DNA of 64,000 nt from G965207345 sp965207345 (GCA_965207345.1 OZ242280.1:310001-374000), one strand, 5' to 3'. Numbered from the stretch's first letter, positions 8,037 to 15,772 are shown. Made by a program: numbers and translations. The notes: generated from the letters alone by a model not told the origin.

Positions 8037-8738
8037 ATGGCTGAGAAACATAAAGTTGCACCTATGGTTGATGAGATAAGTGATTTTGAGATACTTGAGA
8101 CTGCTGTGCGTGAACTTGCTATTGAGAAAGGTCTTTTTAGTGCCGAAGACCATAGGCAATTTGCTGAGTATGCGCACAATATTGGCCCACTACCGGCAGC
8201 ACGTCTAGTTGCAAAAGCTTGGCTAGACCCCGATTTCAAGAAACTTGCATTGAAAGATGGTGTTAAAGCAAGCTTGGAAGTAGGTATTGACTGGGTTAAA
8301 AGTCCACCGACAAACTTTGGTACACCAAGTGATTATTGTGACTTACGTGTTCTGGAAGATACACCTAAATTAAAACATGTTGTCGTGTGTACATTGTGTT
8401 CGTGCTATCCGCGTCCGATACTTGGGCACTCACCAGAATGGTATAGAACACCAAACTATCGTCGCAGAATTGTTCGCTGGCCGAGGCAGGTACTTAGTGA
8501 GTTTGGCTTGACAATACCCGAAGATGTTGAGGTACGGGTAGAGGATTCAAACCAAAAATGCCGTTTTATGGTAATGCCAATGAAGCCAGAAGGTACAGGA
8601 GGCTGGACCGAGGATCAGTTAGCGGAGATTGTGACTCGCGATTGTATGATTGGGGTGGCGTTACCACACCCTGATCGAAAACATAATGCGAAGCGCCCCA
8701 TACATAAGGCCGTCAATCCAGTGAAACATGGCCACTAG
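8037..8738 (+). CDS. scnC: Thiocyanate hydrolase gamma subunit, cobalt-binding catalytic chain
   Basis: This 233-aa subunit is homologous to nitrile hydratase alpha chains and carries the metal site. The motif VVCTLCSCYPRPILG contains Cys118, Cys121, Ser122 and Cys123; in this family two cysteines become sulfenic and sulfinic acids around a non-corrin Co(III). CTLCSC is the cobalt form, whereas iron enzymes usually read CSLCSC. Further family marks are SPEWYRTPNYRRRIVRWPRQ and PEDVEVRVEDS. A GGGGAGAAG ribosome site precedes ATG 8037. The last 11 bases overlap the activator gene. The CTLCSC motif and the cobalt transport genes downstream agree on cobalt as cofactor. Confidence 0.9.
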   Translation: MAEKHKVAPMVDEISDFEILETAVRELAIEKGLFSAEDHRQFAEYAHNIGPLPAARLVAKAWLDPDFKKLALKDGVKASLEVGIDWVKSPPTNFGTPSDYCDLRVLEDTPKLKHVVVCTLCSCYPRPILGHSPEWYRTPNYRRRIVRWPRQVLSEFGLTIPEDVEVRVEDSNQKCRFMVMPMKPEGTGGWTEDQLAEIVTRDCMIGVALPHPDRKHNAKRPIHKAVNPVKHGH

Positions 8739-9087
8739 TAGGCGGGGTGTAGATAAATCTCCTATCCCATTGCTGGAAAATATCCGCAATAATGGGAGAG
8801 TTTGGACAGATTTATGTAAGCAATATGGTGTAGACAACCCGGATCCTCCTTGGAGGGTAAATTTAGAAGGGATGTGTGATGCACTAAGTGAAGGTTCTTG
8901 TGCACTTTCTGCGCTTGAGCGCCGATTAGAAGAGGATGAGCTGGTTGAGAGCATATATGCAGATATGCCTTCTCCAGAAAGACAGCTTCTGGCATTAGTG
9001 CATTCAATGATTAGACGCAATTTACTGGATGAATCTGATCTTGAAAGACACATTAAGCAGGTTAGTAAACGTCTCAATATGGTCTAA
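8728..9087 (+). CDS. P15K-like thiocyanate hydrolase activator / nitrile hydratase accessory protein
   Basis: This 119-aa protein starts inside the end of scnC (11-base overlap). It has the layout of nitrile-hydratase beta N-terminal-like activators: PPWRVNLEGMCDALSEG near residues 40-56 parallels the family's FxxPWxAxAFAxxVALHExG, and SPERQLLALVHSMIRRNLLD near 90-109 parallels YYxxWLxALExLLxExGLL. In T. thioparus a protein of this type (P15K), encoded just after scnC, is needed to insert cobalt and oxidise the cysteines of the gamma chain. Sequence match is modest, so the call rests on size, weak motifs and position. Confidence 0.68.
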   Translation: MATSRRGVDKSPIPLLENIRNNGRVWTDLCKQYGVDNPDPPWRVNLEGMCDALSEGSCALSALERRLEEDELVESIYADMPSPERQLLALVHSMIRRNLLDESDLERHIKQVSKRLNMV

Positions 9088-9117
9088 ATAAATTTTAGAT
9101 ATTTTCATAAGTTTATG

Positions 9118-9126
9118 TGGTAGAAT
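9118..9126 (+). promoter_or_regulatory. Candidate extended -10 promoter ahead of the ABC/cobalt genes
   Basis: The sequence TGGTAGAAT at 9118-9126 fits an extended -10 element (TGnTAtAAT type). No good -35 is visible at 17 bases upstream, as is common for extended -10 promoters. It lies in the 273-base gap between the scn activator and the ABC transporter, so the transport genes may have their own promoter and not depend only on read-through from scnB. Confidence 0.35.
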
Positions 9127-9360
9127 AGTTTTGAATGAAGGCAAAATAGGAGTTAAAAATTATTATGCTAGATGTTTTCTTAAAAGTTATTATATGTAGG
9201 AAGGTAGTGCAACCTTTGGTAATATCTGAAAAAATTGATATACCTGATAAAGCACACACTGCAAGAAATAGTAGCATGTATTTTTGCAATCATGATCAAG
9301 AAAGGTGTTTTTTGCTGATTAAAGCACTGCTATTTACTTTTTTAGGGGGGGTGAACATAA

Positions 9361-10269
9361 ATGTCCACACGTAATGACGTGCATGTGAGCGTTAAAGAGC
9401 GACCAGCAGCATCATGCACAGCAGAGCCTGAAACACGTAATGGTAGTAATGGCGTGCATGTGAGCGTTAAAGAGCTCGCCCACCGTTATTCTCATAAATC
9501 ACCTCTCACTTTTGAAAATGTCAATATAGAGGCAAAATTAGGTGAATCTCTTGTTATCGTAGGTCGATCTGGTTGCGGTAAATCCACCCTTCTCCAAATA
9601 GTTGCTGGTCTACTGCGTGCCACAGAGGGTACAGTTCACATTAACGATGAAGTTATTAAAAAGACATCTCCTCGTTGGGTTATGATGTTCCAAAATCCTC
9701 ACCTTTTTCCTTGGATGACAGTCAAGCGCAACATTGGTATCGGTCTTCACTTTGCTGGTTGGTCTAGTAAGAAAAAAAACGACAGAGTAGCTGAAGCAAT
9801 CAATCTTGTCGGTCTTGAGGATTTTTCACAGAATAATGTGCAAGATCTTTCTGGTGGGCAACAGCAACGCGTTGCACTTGCGCGATCACTGGTAATGTGT
9901 CCGAAATTACTCCTTTTAGACGAACCTTTCTCAGCACTTGATACCTTTACTCGCACATCTCTACAAAAAGATGTGCGTTCTATATCAAAAGAGTTAGGCT
10001 TTAACCTGATGATGGTTACTCATGATATTGGTGAGGCAGTTTTGATGGCTGACCGCGTATTGGTTATGGCGGGGTCACCTGGTAAAATCCTACATGACCT
10101 GGTGATTGACCTTGCTGATCCGCGTGAAATTGATAACCAGAATGTTCGTAAAACACATAAACACCTAATGCAAATTTTTCGTAATGCATCTGCTGATGCA
10201 TCGTTGAATAACGGTTCTAGTACAGGAGATGATAGTGGAGCTTTGCCTGAGAAAAGGTTGGGTGCTTAG
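9361..10269 (+). CDS. ABC transporter ATP-binding protein, nitrate/sulfonate/cyanate type
   Basis: This 302-aa ATPase has Walker A GRSGCGKST at residues 68-76, Q-loop FQNPHLFPW near 110-118, signature LSGGQQQRVALARS from 163, Walker B LLLLDEP at 183-189 and H-loop His221. The class is the NrtD/SsuB/TauB/CynD group that energises uptake of small anions. With the following Tat-exported binding protein and permease it forms one importer; thiocyanate is the likely substrate, inferred from position in the scn island. The first 40 residues are an unusual extension holding two copies of N(D/G)VHVSVKE (5-13 and 30-38). A GGGGGG run just upstream serves as ribosome site. Confidence 0.9.
   Translation: MSTRNDVHVSVKERPAASCTAEPETRNGSNGVHVSVKELAHRYSHKSPLTFENVNIEAKLGESLVIVGRSGCGKSTLLQIVAGLLRATEGTVHINDEVIKKTSPRWVMMFQNPHLFPWMTVKRNIGIGLHFAGWSSKKKNDRVAEAINLVGLEDFSQNNVQDLSGGQQQRVALARSLVMCPKLLLLDEPFSALDTFTRTSLQKDVRSISKELGFNLMMVTHDIGEAVLMADRVLVMAGSPGKILHDLVIDLADPREIDNQNVRKTHKHLMQIFRNASADASLNNGSSTGDDSGALPEKRLGA
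9378..9475 (+). repeat. In-frame direct repeat in the N-terminus of the ABC ATPase
   Basis: The 23-base segment beginning CGTGCATGTGAGCGTTAAAG occurs at 9378-9400 and again at 9453-9475, exactly 75 bases (25 codons) apart, so the frame is kept. It encodes VHVSVKE twice. The first copy follows the start codon by only 17 bases, and the second copy directly precedes the natural beginning of the ATPase domain (LAHRYS). It looks like a local duplication that lengthened the protein's N-terminus. Confidence 0.85.
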
Positions 10270-10320
10270 AGATTAAACAAGTTGTTTAAATTTGGCTTAA
10301 TAAAAAAGAAGGAGATTGCT

Positions 10321-11619
10321 ATGACTGACATGAAGAAAATGTATAAAGAGCATGGAGATGGTATAAAGGACTCAAATTTAGTTCTGGAATATGACTCTAA
10401 ATTCCAACGCGTTCTAGGTACTGGCGTGAACCGACGCGACTTACTCAAGATTGGTGCTGCAGCGGCAATGGGTTCTGCTATGCCAAAATTTTCTTGGGCA
10501 AAAGCAAAAAAATGGGATCCAGTGGTTAAAATTTGCTATATACCAATCACAGATGCGGCTGCGTTGCTTGTTGCACATGAGTTGGGTTTTTTCAAAAGGG
10601 AAGGCATTGACTCTGTTCGCCCAACACTTATACGTGGCTGGTCACCTTTGGTAGAAGCATTTCAAGCGCACCGCTTCAACCTGACGCACATGTTGATTCC
10701 AATCCCTATTGCCATGCGTTACAACATTGATTATCCAGTTAAAATCACAGCTTGGGACCATACAAATGGTTCAGCTATCTTAGTTGGAAAACATACCGGT
10801 ATTACTTCTCCTAAAGACTTTGGCGGTAAGCAATTTGCTGTACCTTATTGGTTTTCAATCCATAATATTGTTTCACAAAAAATAATGAGAGAGGCAGGAA
10901 TCACACCTGTTATGCGTCCGCAAAGTGCTAAATTAGCACCTAACGAATGTAATTATCAAATCCTGCCGCCACCTTCTATGCCGCCTGCCCTAGCTTCGAG
11001 GAAGATTGATGGCTACTGTGTTGCTGAGCCATTTAACGCTCTTGGTGAAATCAAAGCGGGCGGTAAAGTACTTCGTTTCACTGGTGATGTTTGGAAAGGC
11101 CATCCTTGCTGTGTCGTGGTTATGCACGAAGAAGATGCTATGGATCCAGACCGTGCAGCTTGGGCGCAAGGCGTGCATAATGCCATTGTTGCTGCACAAA
11201 TTCATCTTGGTGAAAATAGAAAAGAAATGGCGCATATGCTCTCTCCAGAAGGTAAGAAATATCTGCCAGCAGGAAAGAAAGCAATTGAACGTGCAATGCT
11301 GTTCTATGATCCAGCTTACTACAAAAATCCGGCTGCTATTCAGCACGCTGAGTGGGGGCAAGATCGTATTAATTTTCAAGGTTGGCCATATCCATCTGCT
11401 ACTGAATTTGTTGTAAATGAAATGCGGGAAGAAGTAGTATTTCCTGACAACTTTGACTCAGCGTTTATTAACTCGCTAGATTCTGACTTTGTATCTCAGG
11501 ATCTTGTCAATTATAATTTTATCAAAAAGGCACTTGAGCTAAATCCCAAATGGAAAAATGATTCAAGCGTTCCAAAAATAGGAAATCCTTATACACGCAC
11601 AGAGATTGTTGAACTTTAA
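10321..11619 (+). CDS. Tat-exported ABC substrate-binding protein, NrtA/SsuA-like
   Basis: This 432-aa periplasmic binding protein carries a twin-arginine signal: NRRDLLKIG at residues 37-45, a hydrophobic AAAAMGSAM stretch and a likely cut after SWA near 60. Its mature part has the nitrate/taurine-type features KICYIPITDAAALLVAHELG, ITSPKDFGGKQFAVPY, PPSMPPAL and DGYCVAEPFNALGEI. An upstream in-frame ATG at 10282 exists, but AAGGAG at 10309-10314 points to 10321. The n-region before the arginines is long (36 residues). It would deliver thiocyanate (or a similar anion such as cyanate) to the permease encoded at 11935; the ligand is inferred from context. Tat export suggests folding, perhaps with a bound cofactor, before secretion. 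Confidence 0.88.
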   Translation: MTDMKKMYKEHGDGIKDSNLVLEYDSKFQRVLGTGVNRRDLLKIGAAAAMGSAMPKFSWAKAKKWDPVVKICYIPITDAAALLVAHELGFFKREGIDSVRPTLIRGWSPLVEAFQAHRFNLTHMLIPIPIAMRYNIDYPVKITAWDHTNGSAILVGKHTGITSPKDFGGKQFAVPYWFSIHNIVSQKIMREAGITPVMRPQSAKLAPNECNYQILPPPSMPPALASRKIDGYCVAEPFNALGEIKAGGKVLRFTGDVWKGHPCCVVVMHEEDAMDPDRAAWAQGVHNAIVAAQIHLGENRKEMAHMLSPEGKKYLPAGKKAIERAMLFYDPAYYKNPAAIQHAEWGQDRINFQGWPYPSATEFVVNEMREEVVFPDNFDSAFINSLDSDFVSQDLVNYNFIKKALELNPKWKNDSSVPKIGNPYTRTEIVEL

Positions 11620-11647
11620 ATCTGAATACTACAGTTTTTAATAAAAT

Positions 11648-11685
11648 TAGTCTCTTACAACCAGTTATTTAGTTGAAGGAGACTA
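11648..11685 (+). promoter_or_regulatory. Hairpin between the binding-protein gene and cbtB
   Basis: TAGTCTC (11648-11654) pairs perfectly with GAGACTA (11679-11685). Pairing continues inward through a T-G and a T-A pair, one A-A mismatch, and CAAC (11658-11661) with GTTG (11672-11675), leaving a 10-base loop. This is about 13 pairs with one mismatch. No T-run follows, so it is not a standard intrinsic terminator. Such hairpins inside transport operons often protect the upstream message, which would raise the binding protein over the membrane parts. Confidence 0.55.
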
Positions 11686-11704
11686 GCCATAGAGAGGAAT
11701 AATT

Positions 11705-11893
11705 ATGAAAGAAAAAACTTTAACTACTACTTTTAACGCAGTTTTTTCAGCTACTGTTTCAAAAACACTGCAGCTTTTTAGTGTGTTCCTGTTAGGAAGT
11801 ATAATTATATATGGTGCAGGTTTTGCACAAATACCTGTAGCGCATAATGCTGCTCATGACGTGCGCCACTCACAAGGGTTTCCTTGCCATTAG
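11705..11893 (+). CDS. cbtB: CbtB-type cobalt transporter subunit, copy 1
   Basis: This 62-aa protein has one membrane segment (about residues 22-42, SVFLLGSIIIYGAGFA) and the CbtB signature HNAAHDVRHSQGFPCH at its end, with four histidines and a cysteine suited to binding cobalt. CbtB partners with CbtA in cobalt uptake. An AGAGGAAT ribosome site precedes ATG 11705. It is placed between the binding protein and the permease of the ABC importer, and a second copy with 55 of 62 identical residues follows the permease. In this island the cobalt would feed the thiocyanate hydrolase centre. Confidence 0.85.
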   Translation: MKEKTLTTTFNAVFSATVSKTLQLFSVFLLGSIIIYGAGFAQIPVAHNAAHDVRHSQGFPCH

Positions 11894-11934
11894 ATTTTGT
11901 TTTAAGCAAATTTTAGTACATACAGAGAATTATT

Positions 11935-12783
11935 TTGGGTAATGATGTTCCAGCAGATGTTGCAATGAGTGATAATAATATTGCAACAACTAAAGTTGAG
12001 AAAGGTTATTTAAAGTCTACTGGACGGCGTCTCTTCAATTGGATAGCGGGTTTAGCGATTTTATTCGCACTTTGGTGGCTTGGAGGCTACCTTATCTACA
12101 TAAACCCCGACACTACAAACTTTGCTGATTTTGGGCCTATACCAACACTCAAAGCAATGGGGTTATTATGGTCAAATGGCACGATTCCTAATGCCATGAT
12201 GAGCAGTGGATACCGCATGGGTATAGCGCTTTTAATAGCCGTTGGTTGTGGCGTACCGATTGGCATTCTCCTTGGTTGGAGCAAAATATTCCGTGAGCTG
12301 AGTAATTCTCCTTTTCAGCTACTGCGCATGGTCAGCCCACTTTCTTGGGAGCCAATTGCAGTCATCGTGTTTCTCACGTGGAATCAGGCGATTATCTTTT
12401 TGCTTTCGATTGCTGCTATTTGGCCTGTGGCATTTGCAACTGCTGCTGGCTTAGCAAAGGTTGATCCAGCGTGGTTTAAAGTAGCACGTAACTTAGGCGC
12501 AAATCCTTGGCATACGCTTACACAAATTATTTTGCCAGCAATTGCTTTTGATATTCTAACTGGCGTACGCCTTGCTATTGGCGTTGCCTGGATTGTTCTA
12601 GTACCAGCAGAATTCCTTGGAGTAACCTCTGGTCTTGGTTACTCCATAGCAGATGCACGGGAGACACTGTCCTATGATCACCTTACTGCCATGGTTCTTG
12701 TCATTGGAATTATTGGCTATATACTTGATAGTACTGCTGCTTTTGCTATCAAGCGAGTTAGTTGGCATCGCGGTAGAGGGTGA
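11935..12783 (+). CDS. ABC transporter permease, nitrate/sulfonate/cyanate type
   Basis: This inner-membrane permease has a BPD_transp_1 domain with about six membrane helices, including IAGLAILFALWWLGGYLIY, IALLIAVGCGVPIGILLGW, AIIFLLSIAAIWPVAFATAA and MVLVIGIIGYILD. The cytoplasmic EAA-type loop that docks the ATPase is seen as DPAWFKVARNLGANPWHTL. SGLGYSIADARETL near the end is typical of the SsuC/TauC/NrtB class. The listed start is TTG at 11935; ATG at 11965 is a reasonable alternative and neither has a strong ribosome site. It completes the importer with the ATPase (9361) and binding protein (10321), though a cbtB gene interrupts the set. Confidence 0.88.
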   Translation: MGNDVPADVAMSDNNIATTKVEKGYLKSTGRRLFNWIAGLAILFALWWLGGYLIYINPDTTNFADFGPIPTLKAMGLLWSNGTIPNAMMSSGYRMGIALLIAVGCGVPIGILLGWSKIFRELSNSPFQLLRMVSPLSWEPIAVIVFLTWNQAIIFLLSIAAIWPVAFATAAGLAKVDPAWFKVARNLGANPWHTLTQIILPAIAFDILTGVRLAIGVAWIVLVPAEFLGVTSGLGYSIADARETLSYDHLTAMVLVIGIIGYILDSTAAFAIKRVSWHRGRG

Positions 12784-12832
12784 TGTTTATTTTATCAAAT
12801 CAATTTTTTAACTAGCATAAGGAGGGATAATG

Positions 12833-13021
12833 ATGCAAAATAAAACTTTAACTACTACTTTTAATACAGCATTTTCAGCTACTATTTCAAAAACACTACA
12901 GCTCCTTAGTGTATTCCTATTAGGAAGTATCATTATATATGGCGTAGGTTTTGCACAAATACCTGTAGCGCATAATGCTGCTCATGACGTGCGTCATTCA
13001 CAAGGGTTTCCTTGCCATTAG
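12833..13021 (+). CDS. cbtB: CbtB-type cobalt transporter subunit, copy 2
   Basis: This second CbtB is 62 aa when started at the second of two adjacent ATGs (12833), which aligns MQNKTLTTTF with MKEKTLTTTF of copy 1. By my count 55 of 62 residues agree, and the last 20 are identical, including HNAAHDVRHSQGFPCH. AAGGAGGG just upstream is a strong ribosome site. It directly precedes cbtA, the normal cbtB-cbtA order, so this is likely the ancestral copy and the one at 11705 the duplicate. The two copies sit on either side of the ABC permease gene. Confidence 0.87.
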   Translation: MQNKTLTTTFNTAFSATISKTLQLLSVFLLGSIIIYGVGFAQIPVAHNAAHDVRHSQGFPCH

Positions 13022-13047
13022 ATTTTTAATACAGAGAGTAGTACTTA

Positions 13048-13755
13048 ATGCTATTTCAAAGAATCATTTATTATGCATTATTAGTTGGGATGCTTTCAGG
13101 CCTAGTGGTAACAGTTGTCCAGTTCTGGCAAGTTATCCCCATTATTCATAGCGCAGAAGTTTTTGAAAATAACTCTTTGCTAGAACATGACCACGCAAGC
13201 CATGAACATTCGGCAAACTCATGGACGCCAAAAGATGGGCTTGAACGAACAACATCCACGTTCTTGTCAAACATCTTCACCGCTATTGGTTTTGCTATGC
13301 TGATATTGGCTACCATGGTGGCTACGCGTAAAAGTGAGACTAAGTTTGACTGGCGGTATGGACTGGGTTGGGGGGTGGCAGGATACGTTGTTTTTTTTCT
13401 AGCACCATCACTTGGGTTTCCACCTGAAATTCCACTTGCGACTCTAGCACCTGTAGAAACGCGTCAATTATGGTGGTTGCTTGCCGTAGCATGTACGTCA
13501 GCAGGACTTGCTGGCTTAGTATTTGGTAAGGCTCCTTGGCGCTGGATGTCCCCTATATTACTGATAGTGCCATACTTCATAATGACGCCGCCACAAGAAA
13601 CTAGCACAATGTTTGCAAACCAGCCGCCAGATGCAATGGCAGAGCTTGAAAGACTTTCTGAGCAATTTATTAGTGCAACAGCAATTGCCAATGCAGCTCT
13701 TTGGCTAGTATTGGGGTTGGCTTCGGCTTGGGCGATGCGGCGAATAAAATCCTAA
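13048..13755 (+). CDS. cbtA: CbtA-type cobalt transporter
   Basis: CbtA is the membrane partner of CbtB in cobalt uptake. This 235-aa protein starts with a membrane helix (IIYYALLVGMLSGLVVTVVQ), followed by a His-rich loop HDHASHEH at residues 47-54, then TSTFLSNIFTAIGFAMLILA, the family core WRYGLGWGVAGYVVFFLAPS and LGFPPEIP, LWWLLAVACTSAGLAGLVFG and a last helix NAALWLVLGLASAW. It lies 26 bases after cbtB copy 2. CbtAB genes are often under a cobalamin riboswitch; I see none here, in keeping with use for the non-corrin cobalt of thiocyanate hydrolase. Confidence 0.88.
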   Translation: MLFQRIIYYALLVGMLSGLVVTVVQFWQVIPIIHSAEVFENNSLLEHDHASHEHSANSWTPKDGLERTTSTFLSNIFTAIGFAMLILATMVATRKSETKFDWRYGLGWGVAGYVVFFLAPSLGFPPEIPLATLAPVETRQLWWLLAVACTSAGLAGLVFGKAPWRWMSPILLIVPYFIMTPPQETSTMFANQPPDAMAELERLSEQFISATAIANAALWLVLGLASAWAMRRIKS

Positions 13756-13954
13756 ATAAGATAAAATATGTTAATATGAAAAACTGTACACCATATAATA
13801 CCGTATTAATGTTGACTCTTAACTTTGTTAAAATGTTAGGGTTTAACGTCGGTGGTATTAGGAATGTTTATCTAACTAAGATATACGTGGTTTTGCTGTT
13901 TTGTCAATAAAACTCGTGTATTTTGTGATTCAAAGAAAATGAGGTATATTTATA

Positions 13955-14344
13955 ATGTCTAATCAAATTTATATTGTTTGTGTTTCTGGAACACGTGAAA
14001 AATTGCATATGGCAGCAATGGTAGCATCGGTTGCAGCTGCAAGCGGTGATGTGGTTTCGGTCTTTTTTTCCATGAATGCCATTACGTGTTTTGTCAAGAA
14101 AAACACAGCTAATCCACTAACTGAAGGCAAATTTGGAAATCTTTTGACAAAAAAAGGTGTGCCAGAATTTAAACACCTATTCCAACAAGCAGCTGAACTT
14201 GGTGATGCACAGTTATTGCCATGTTCAATGGCACTTGATTTAATGGATATTACAGAAAAAGAACTTGATTCAGATTTTGGCCCACCAACGGGATTGACAA
14301 AATTTTTGAATGATGCTAAAGGAGGACAGTTACTTACTTTCTGA
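13955..14344 (+). CDS. DsrE-family sulfur carrier-like protein
   Basis: This 129-aa protein belongs to the DsrE/DsrF-like superfamily, small alpha/beta proteins that carry sulfur on a cysteine. The opening IYIVCVSGTREKLHMAAMVA is the typical first strand and helix, FFSMNAITCFVKK follows, and PCSMALDLMDI near residues 88-98 places a cysteine where DsrE2/DsrE3-like proteins carry theirs. It starts a set DsrE-TusA-SQR-like-DUF1641 in which spacing is short. The likely role is to accept sulfane sulfur from, or pass it to, the TusA-like neighbour; partners are inferred from the cluster. Confidence 0.8.
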   Translation: MSNQIYIVCVSGTREKLHMAAMVASVAAASGDVVSVFFSMNAITCFVKKNTANPLTEGKFGNLLTKKGVPEFKHLFQQAAELGDAQLLPCSMALDLMDITEKELDSDFGPPTGLTKFLNDAKGGQLLTF

Positions 14345-14377
14345 TAATAGTGACAATAATTGCAAAAGAGGTAGTAA

Positions 14378-14608
14378 ATGAATGAAAACAAGATTGTTGA
14401 TGCGCGCAATACATATTGCCCTGGACCACTGATGGAGCTTATTACCTACATGAAGCAAGCTGATATAGGTGATACATTAGAGTTACTTTCAACCGATAAA
14501 GGCACAGCTGATGATGTACCAGAATGGGTCAATAAAATTGGACATGAGATAGTCAGTAGTGAGCAAGTCAAAGATGTCTGGCATATCACAGTTCGTAAAT
14601 TAAAATAG
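14378..14608 (+). CDS. TusA-family sulfurtransferase
   Basis: This 76-aa protein has the TusA hallmark CPGPLMEL (Cys14 in DARNTYCPGPLMEL), and the rest fits the two-layer fold: GDTLELLSTDKGTADDVPEW and a C-terminal HITVRKL strand. TusA proteins relay sulfur as a persulfide in the cytosol, in tRNA thiolation or, in sulfur oxidisers, toward Dsr or Hdr-like systems. A DsrE-like gene 33 bases upstream and an SQR-like gene 9 bases downstream argue for the dissimilatory role. An AAAGAGG ribosome site precedes ATG 14378. Confidence 0.88.
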   Translation: MNENKIVDARNTYCPGPLMELITYMKQADIGDTLELLSTDKGTADDVPEWVNKIGHEIVSSEQVKDVWHITVRKLK

Positions 14609-14617
14609 AACTTAATA

Positions 14618-15760
14618 ATGACAAACATGAGAATATTAATTGTTGGTGGTGGCACTGGTGGCACTATTATAGCTAATAACCTTGCACGAAGACTAAGGTC
14701 TGAGGTGCGCGCTAATAAAGTAAATATTACCATGCTCTCTGCTTCAAAGTGGCATATGTATCAGCCTGGCCTACTGTATGTTGCGTTTGGGCAAATGATG
14801 CCAGATAATCTTTATCGTGATCAGATAAGTTTGCTTGAATCAAGTGTTAATTTTTATGTTGATCCAGTTGAGCAATTTGTCCTTGATGAGAATTGGGTGA
14901 AGACCAAGAGCGGCAAGAGATATGATTATACTATCCTCATAATTGCTACTGGATCACGAATTATGCCTCGCAATATTCCTGGGTTAAATGAAGGTTCTGA
15001 GACTTTTTATACTGAGAAAGGTGCAGTGAGTATGTTTAAAAGTCTGAGCAAATTTAATGGTGGTAAGATCGCTATCGTCGTCGGTGTGCCACATAAATGT
15101 CCAATATCACCAGTAGAAATTGTCTTTTCGCTAAATGATTACTTTAAAACGCGCGGTATTCGTGATAAGGTTAAGATAAAGTATCACTATCCAATTAACC
15201 GCATCCACAGCATTGAAAATGTTGCAAAATGGGCAAAGCCTGAATTTGACCGTATGGATGTTGAATATGAGACCTTATTTAATGTTGAAGAAGTGGATGT
15301 TGAAAATAAAATAGTCAAGAGTTTAGAAGGTTCACAGTACCAATACGACCTACTCATTTCCGTTCCAGAACATAATGGAATGGAGGTCATTGAAAACAAC
15401 AAACTTGGTAAAAATGGCTGGATTGGCACTGATCGTCATACACTTAAAATGGAAAATCGTGATAACGTCTATGTGGTGGGTGATACAACTAATTTGCCTG
15501 TCAGTAAGACAGGTTCTGCTGCACACTTTCAAGCTGAAGTAGTTGCAGAGAACATCGCTTCAATAGTTAAAATTGGCGTTCCAGTAAAAGATTATGATGG
15601 CAAGGTGTATTGTTTTATTGAAGCAGGACATGATCGTGCAACCTACGCAATGTTTAACTATCAAAATCCGCCCAATCTAAAACCTGCAAATAAATCAATG
15701 CATTGGCTTAAGATGTCTTATAATGAGATGTATTGGACTAGTGTTCGTGGACTACTGTGA
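14618..15760 (+). CDS. FAD-dependent oxidoreductase, sulfide:quinone reductase-like
   Basis: This 380-aa flavoprotein has a Rossmann FAD motif ILIVGGGTGGTIIANNLARR at the start, ATGSRIMP near 110-116, and the SQR-like closing motif VVGDTTNLPVSKTGSAAHFQ near 287-305. Cysteines are only Cys161 (PHKCPISPVE, the position of a conserved SQR cysteine) and Cys332 (KVYCFIEAG); the third cysteine of classic SQR is missing. Such proteins next to TusA, DsrE and DUF1641 form a recurring set in sulfur oxidisers; the exact substrate is not settled. It may oxidise the sulfide or persulfide derived from carbonyl sulfide. The ATG at 14627 (MRILIVGGG) is an alternative start. Confidence 0.82.
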   Translation: MTNMRILIVGGGTGGTIIANNLARRLRSEVRANKVNITMLSASKWHMYQPGLLYVAFGQMMPDNLYRDQISLLESSVNFYVDPVEQFVLDENWVKTKSGKRYDYTILIIATGSRIMPRNIPGLNEGSETFYTEKGAVSMFKSLSKFNGGKIAIVVGVPHKCPISPVEIVFSLNDYFKTRGIRDKVKIKYHYPINRIHSIENVAKWAKPEFDRMDVEYETLFNVEEVDVENKIVKSLEGSQYQYDLLISVPEHNGMEVIENNKLGKNGWIGTDRHTLKMENRDNVYVVGDTTNLPVSKTGSAAHFQAEVVAENIASIVKIGVPVKDYDGKVYCFIEAGHDRATYAMFNYQNPPNLKPANKSMHWLKMSYNEMYWTSVRGLL

Positions 15761-15772
15761 GGATATATAATT

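Noticed and set aside
7265..8738. Reading the metal enzyme as an ordinary nitrile hydratase
   Set aside because: The beta chain is split into two small proteins and the gene order is beta-alpha-gamma-activator, which is the thiocyanate hydrolase arrangement. Sulfur genes next door agree. A tree of ScnC would settle it.
9083..9099. TCTAAA/TTTAGA hairpin at the end of the scn operon as a terminator
   Set aside because: Only six AT-rich pairs, overlapping the stop codon and without a T-run.
9165..9374. A 69-aa open frame between the scn activator and the ABC ATPase
   Set aside because: Its composition looks random, it has no family marks, its ribosome site is too far upstream and it overlaps the ATPase start. 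Best explained as untranslated leader or promoter DNA.
11006..11416. A 136-aa plus-strand frame inside the binding-protein gene
   Set aside because: It overlaps a clearly coding frame with Tat signal and family motifs; no independent support.
11648..11685. The operon hairpin as a Rho-independent terminator
   Set aside because: No run of T follows it, and genes of the same function continue downstream.
13756..13954. A cobalamin riboswitch near the cobalt genes
   Set aside because: I found no B12-box-like sequence here or upstream of either cbtB copy.
13969..14409. A 146-aa frame on the minus strand
   Set aside because: It is the antisense shadow of the DsrE-like gene, has low-complexity composition and no ribosome site.
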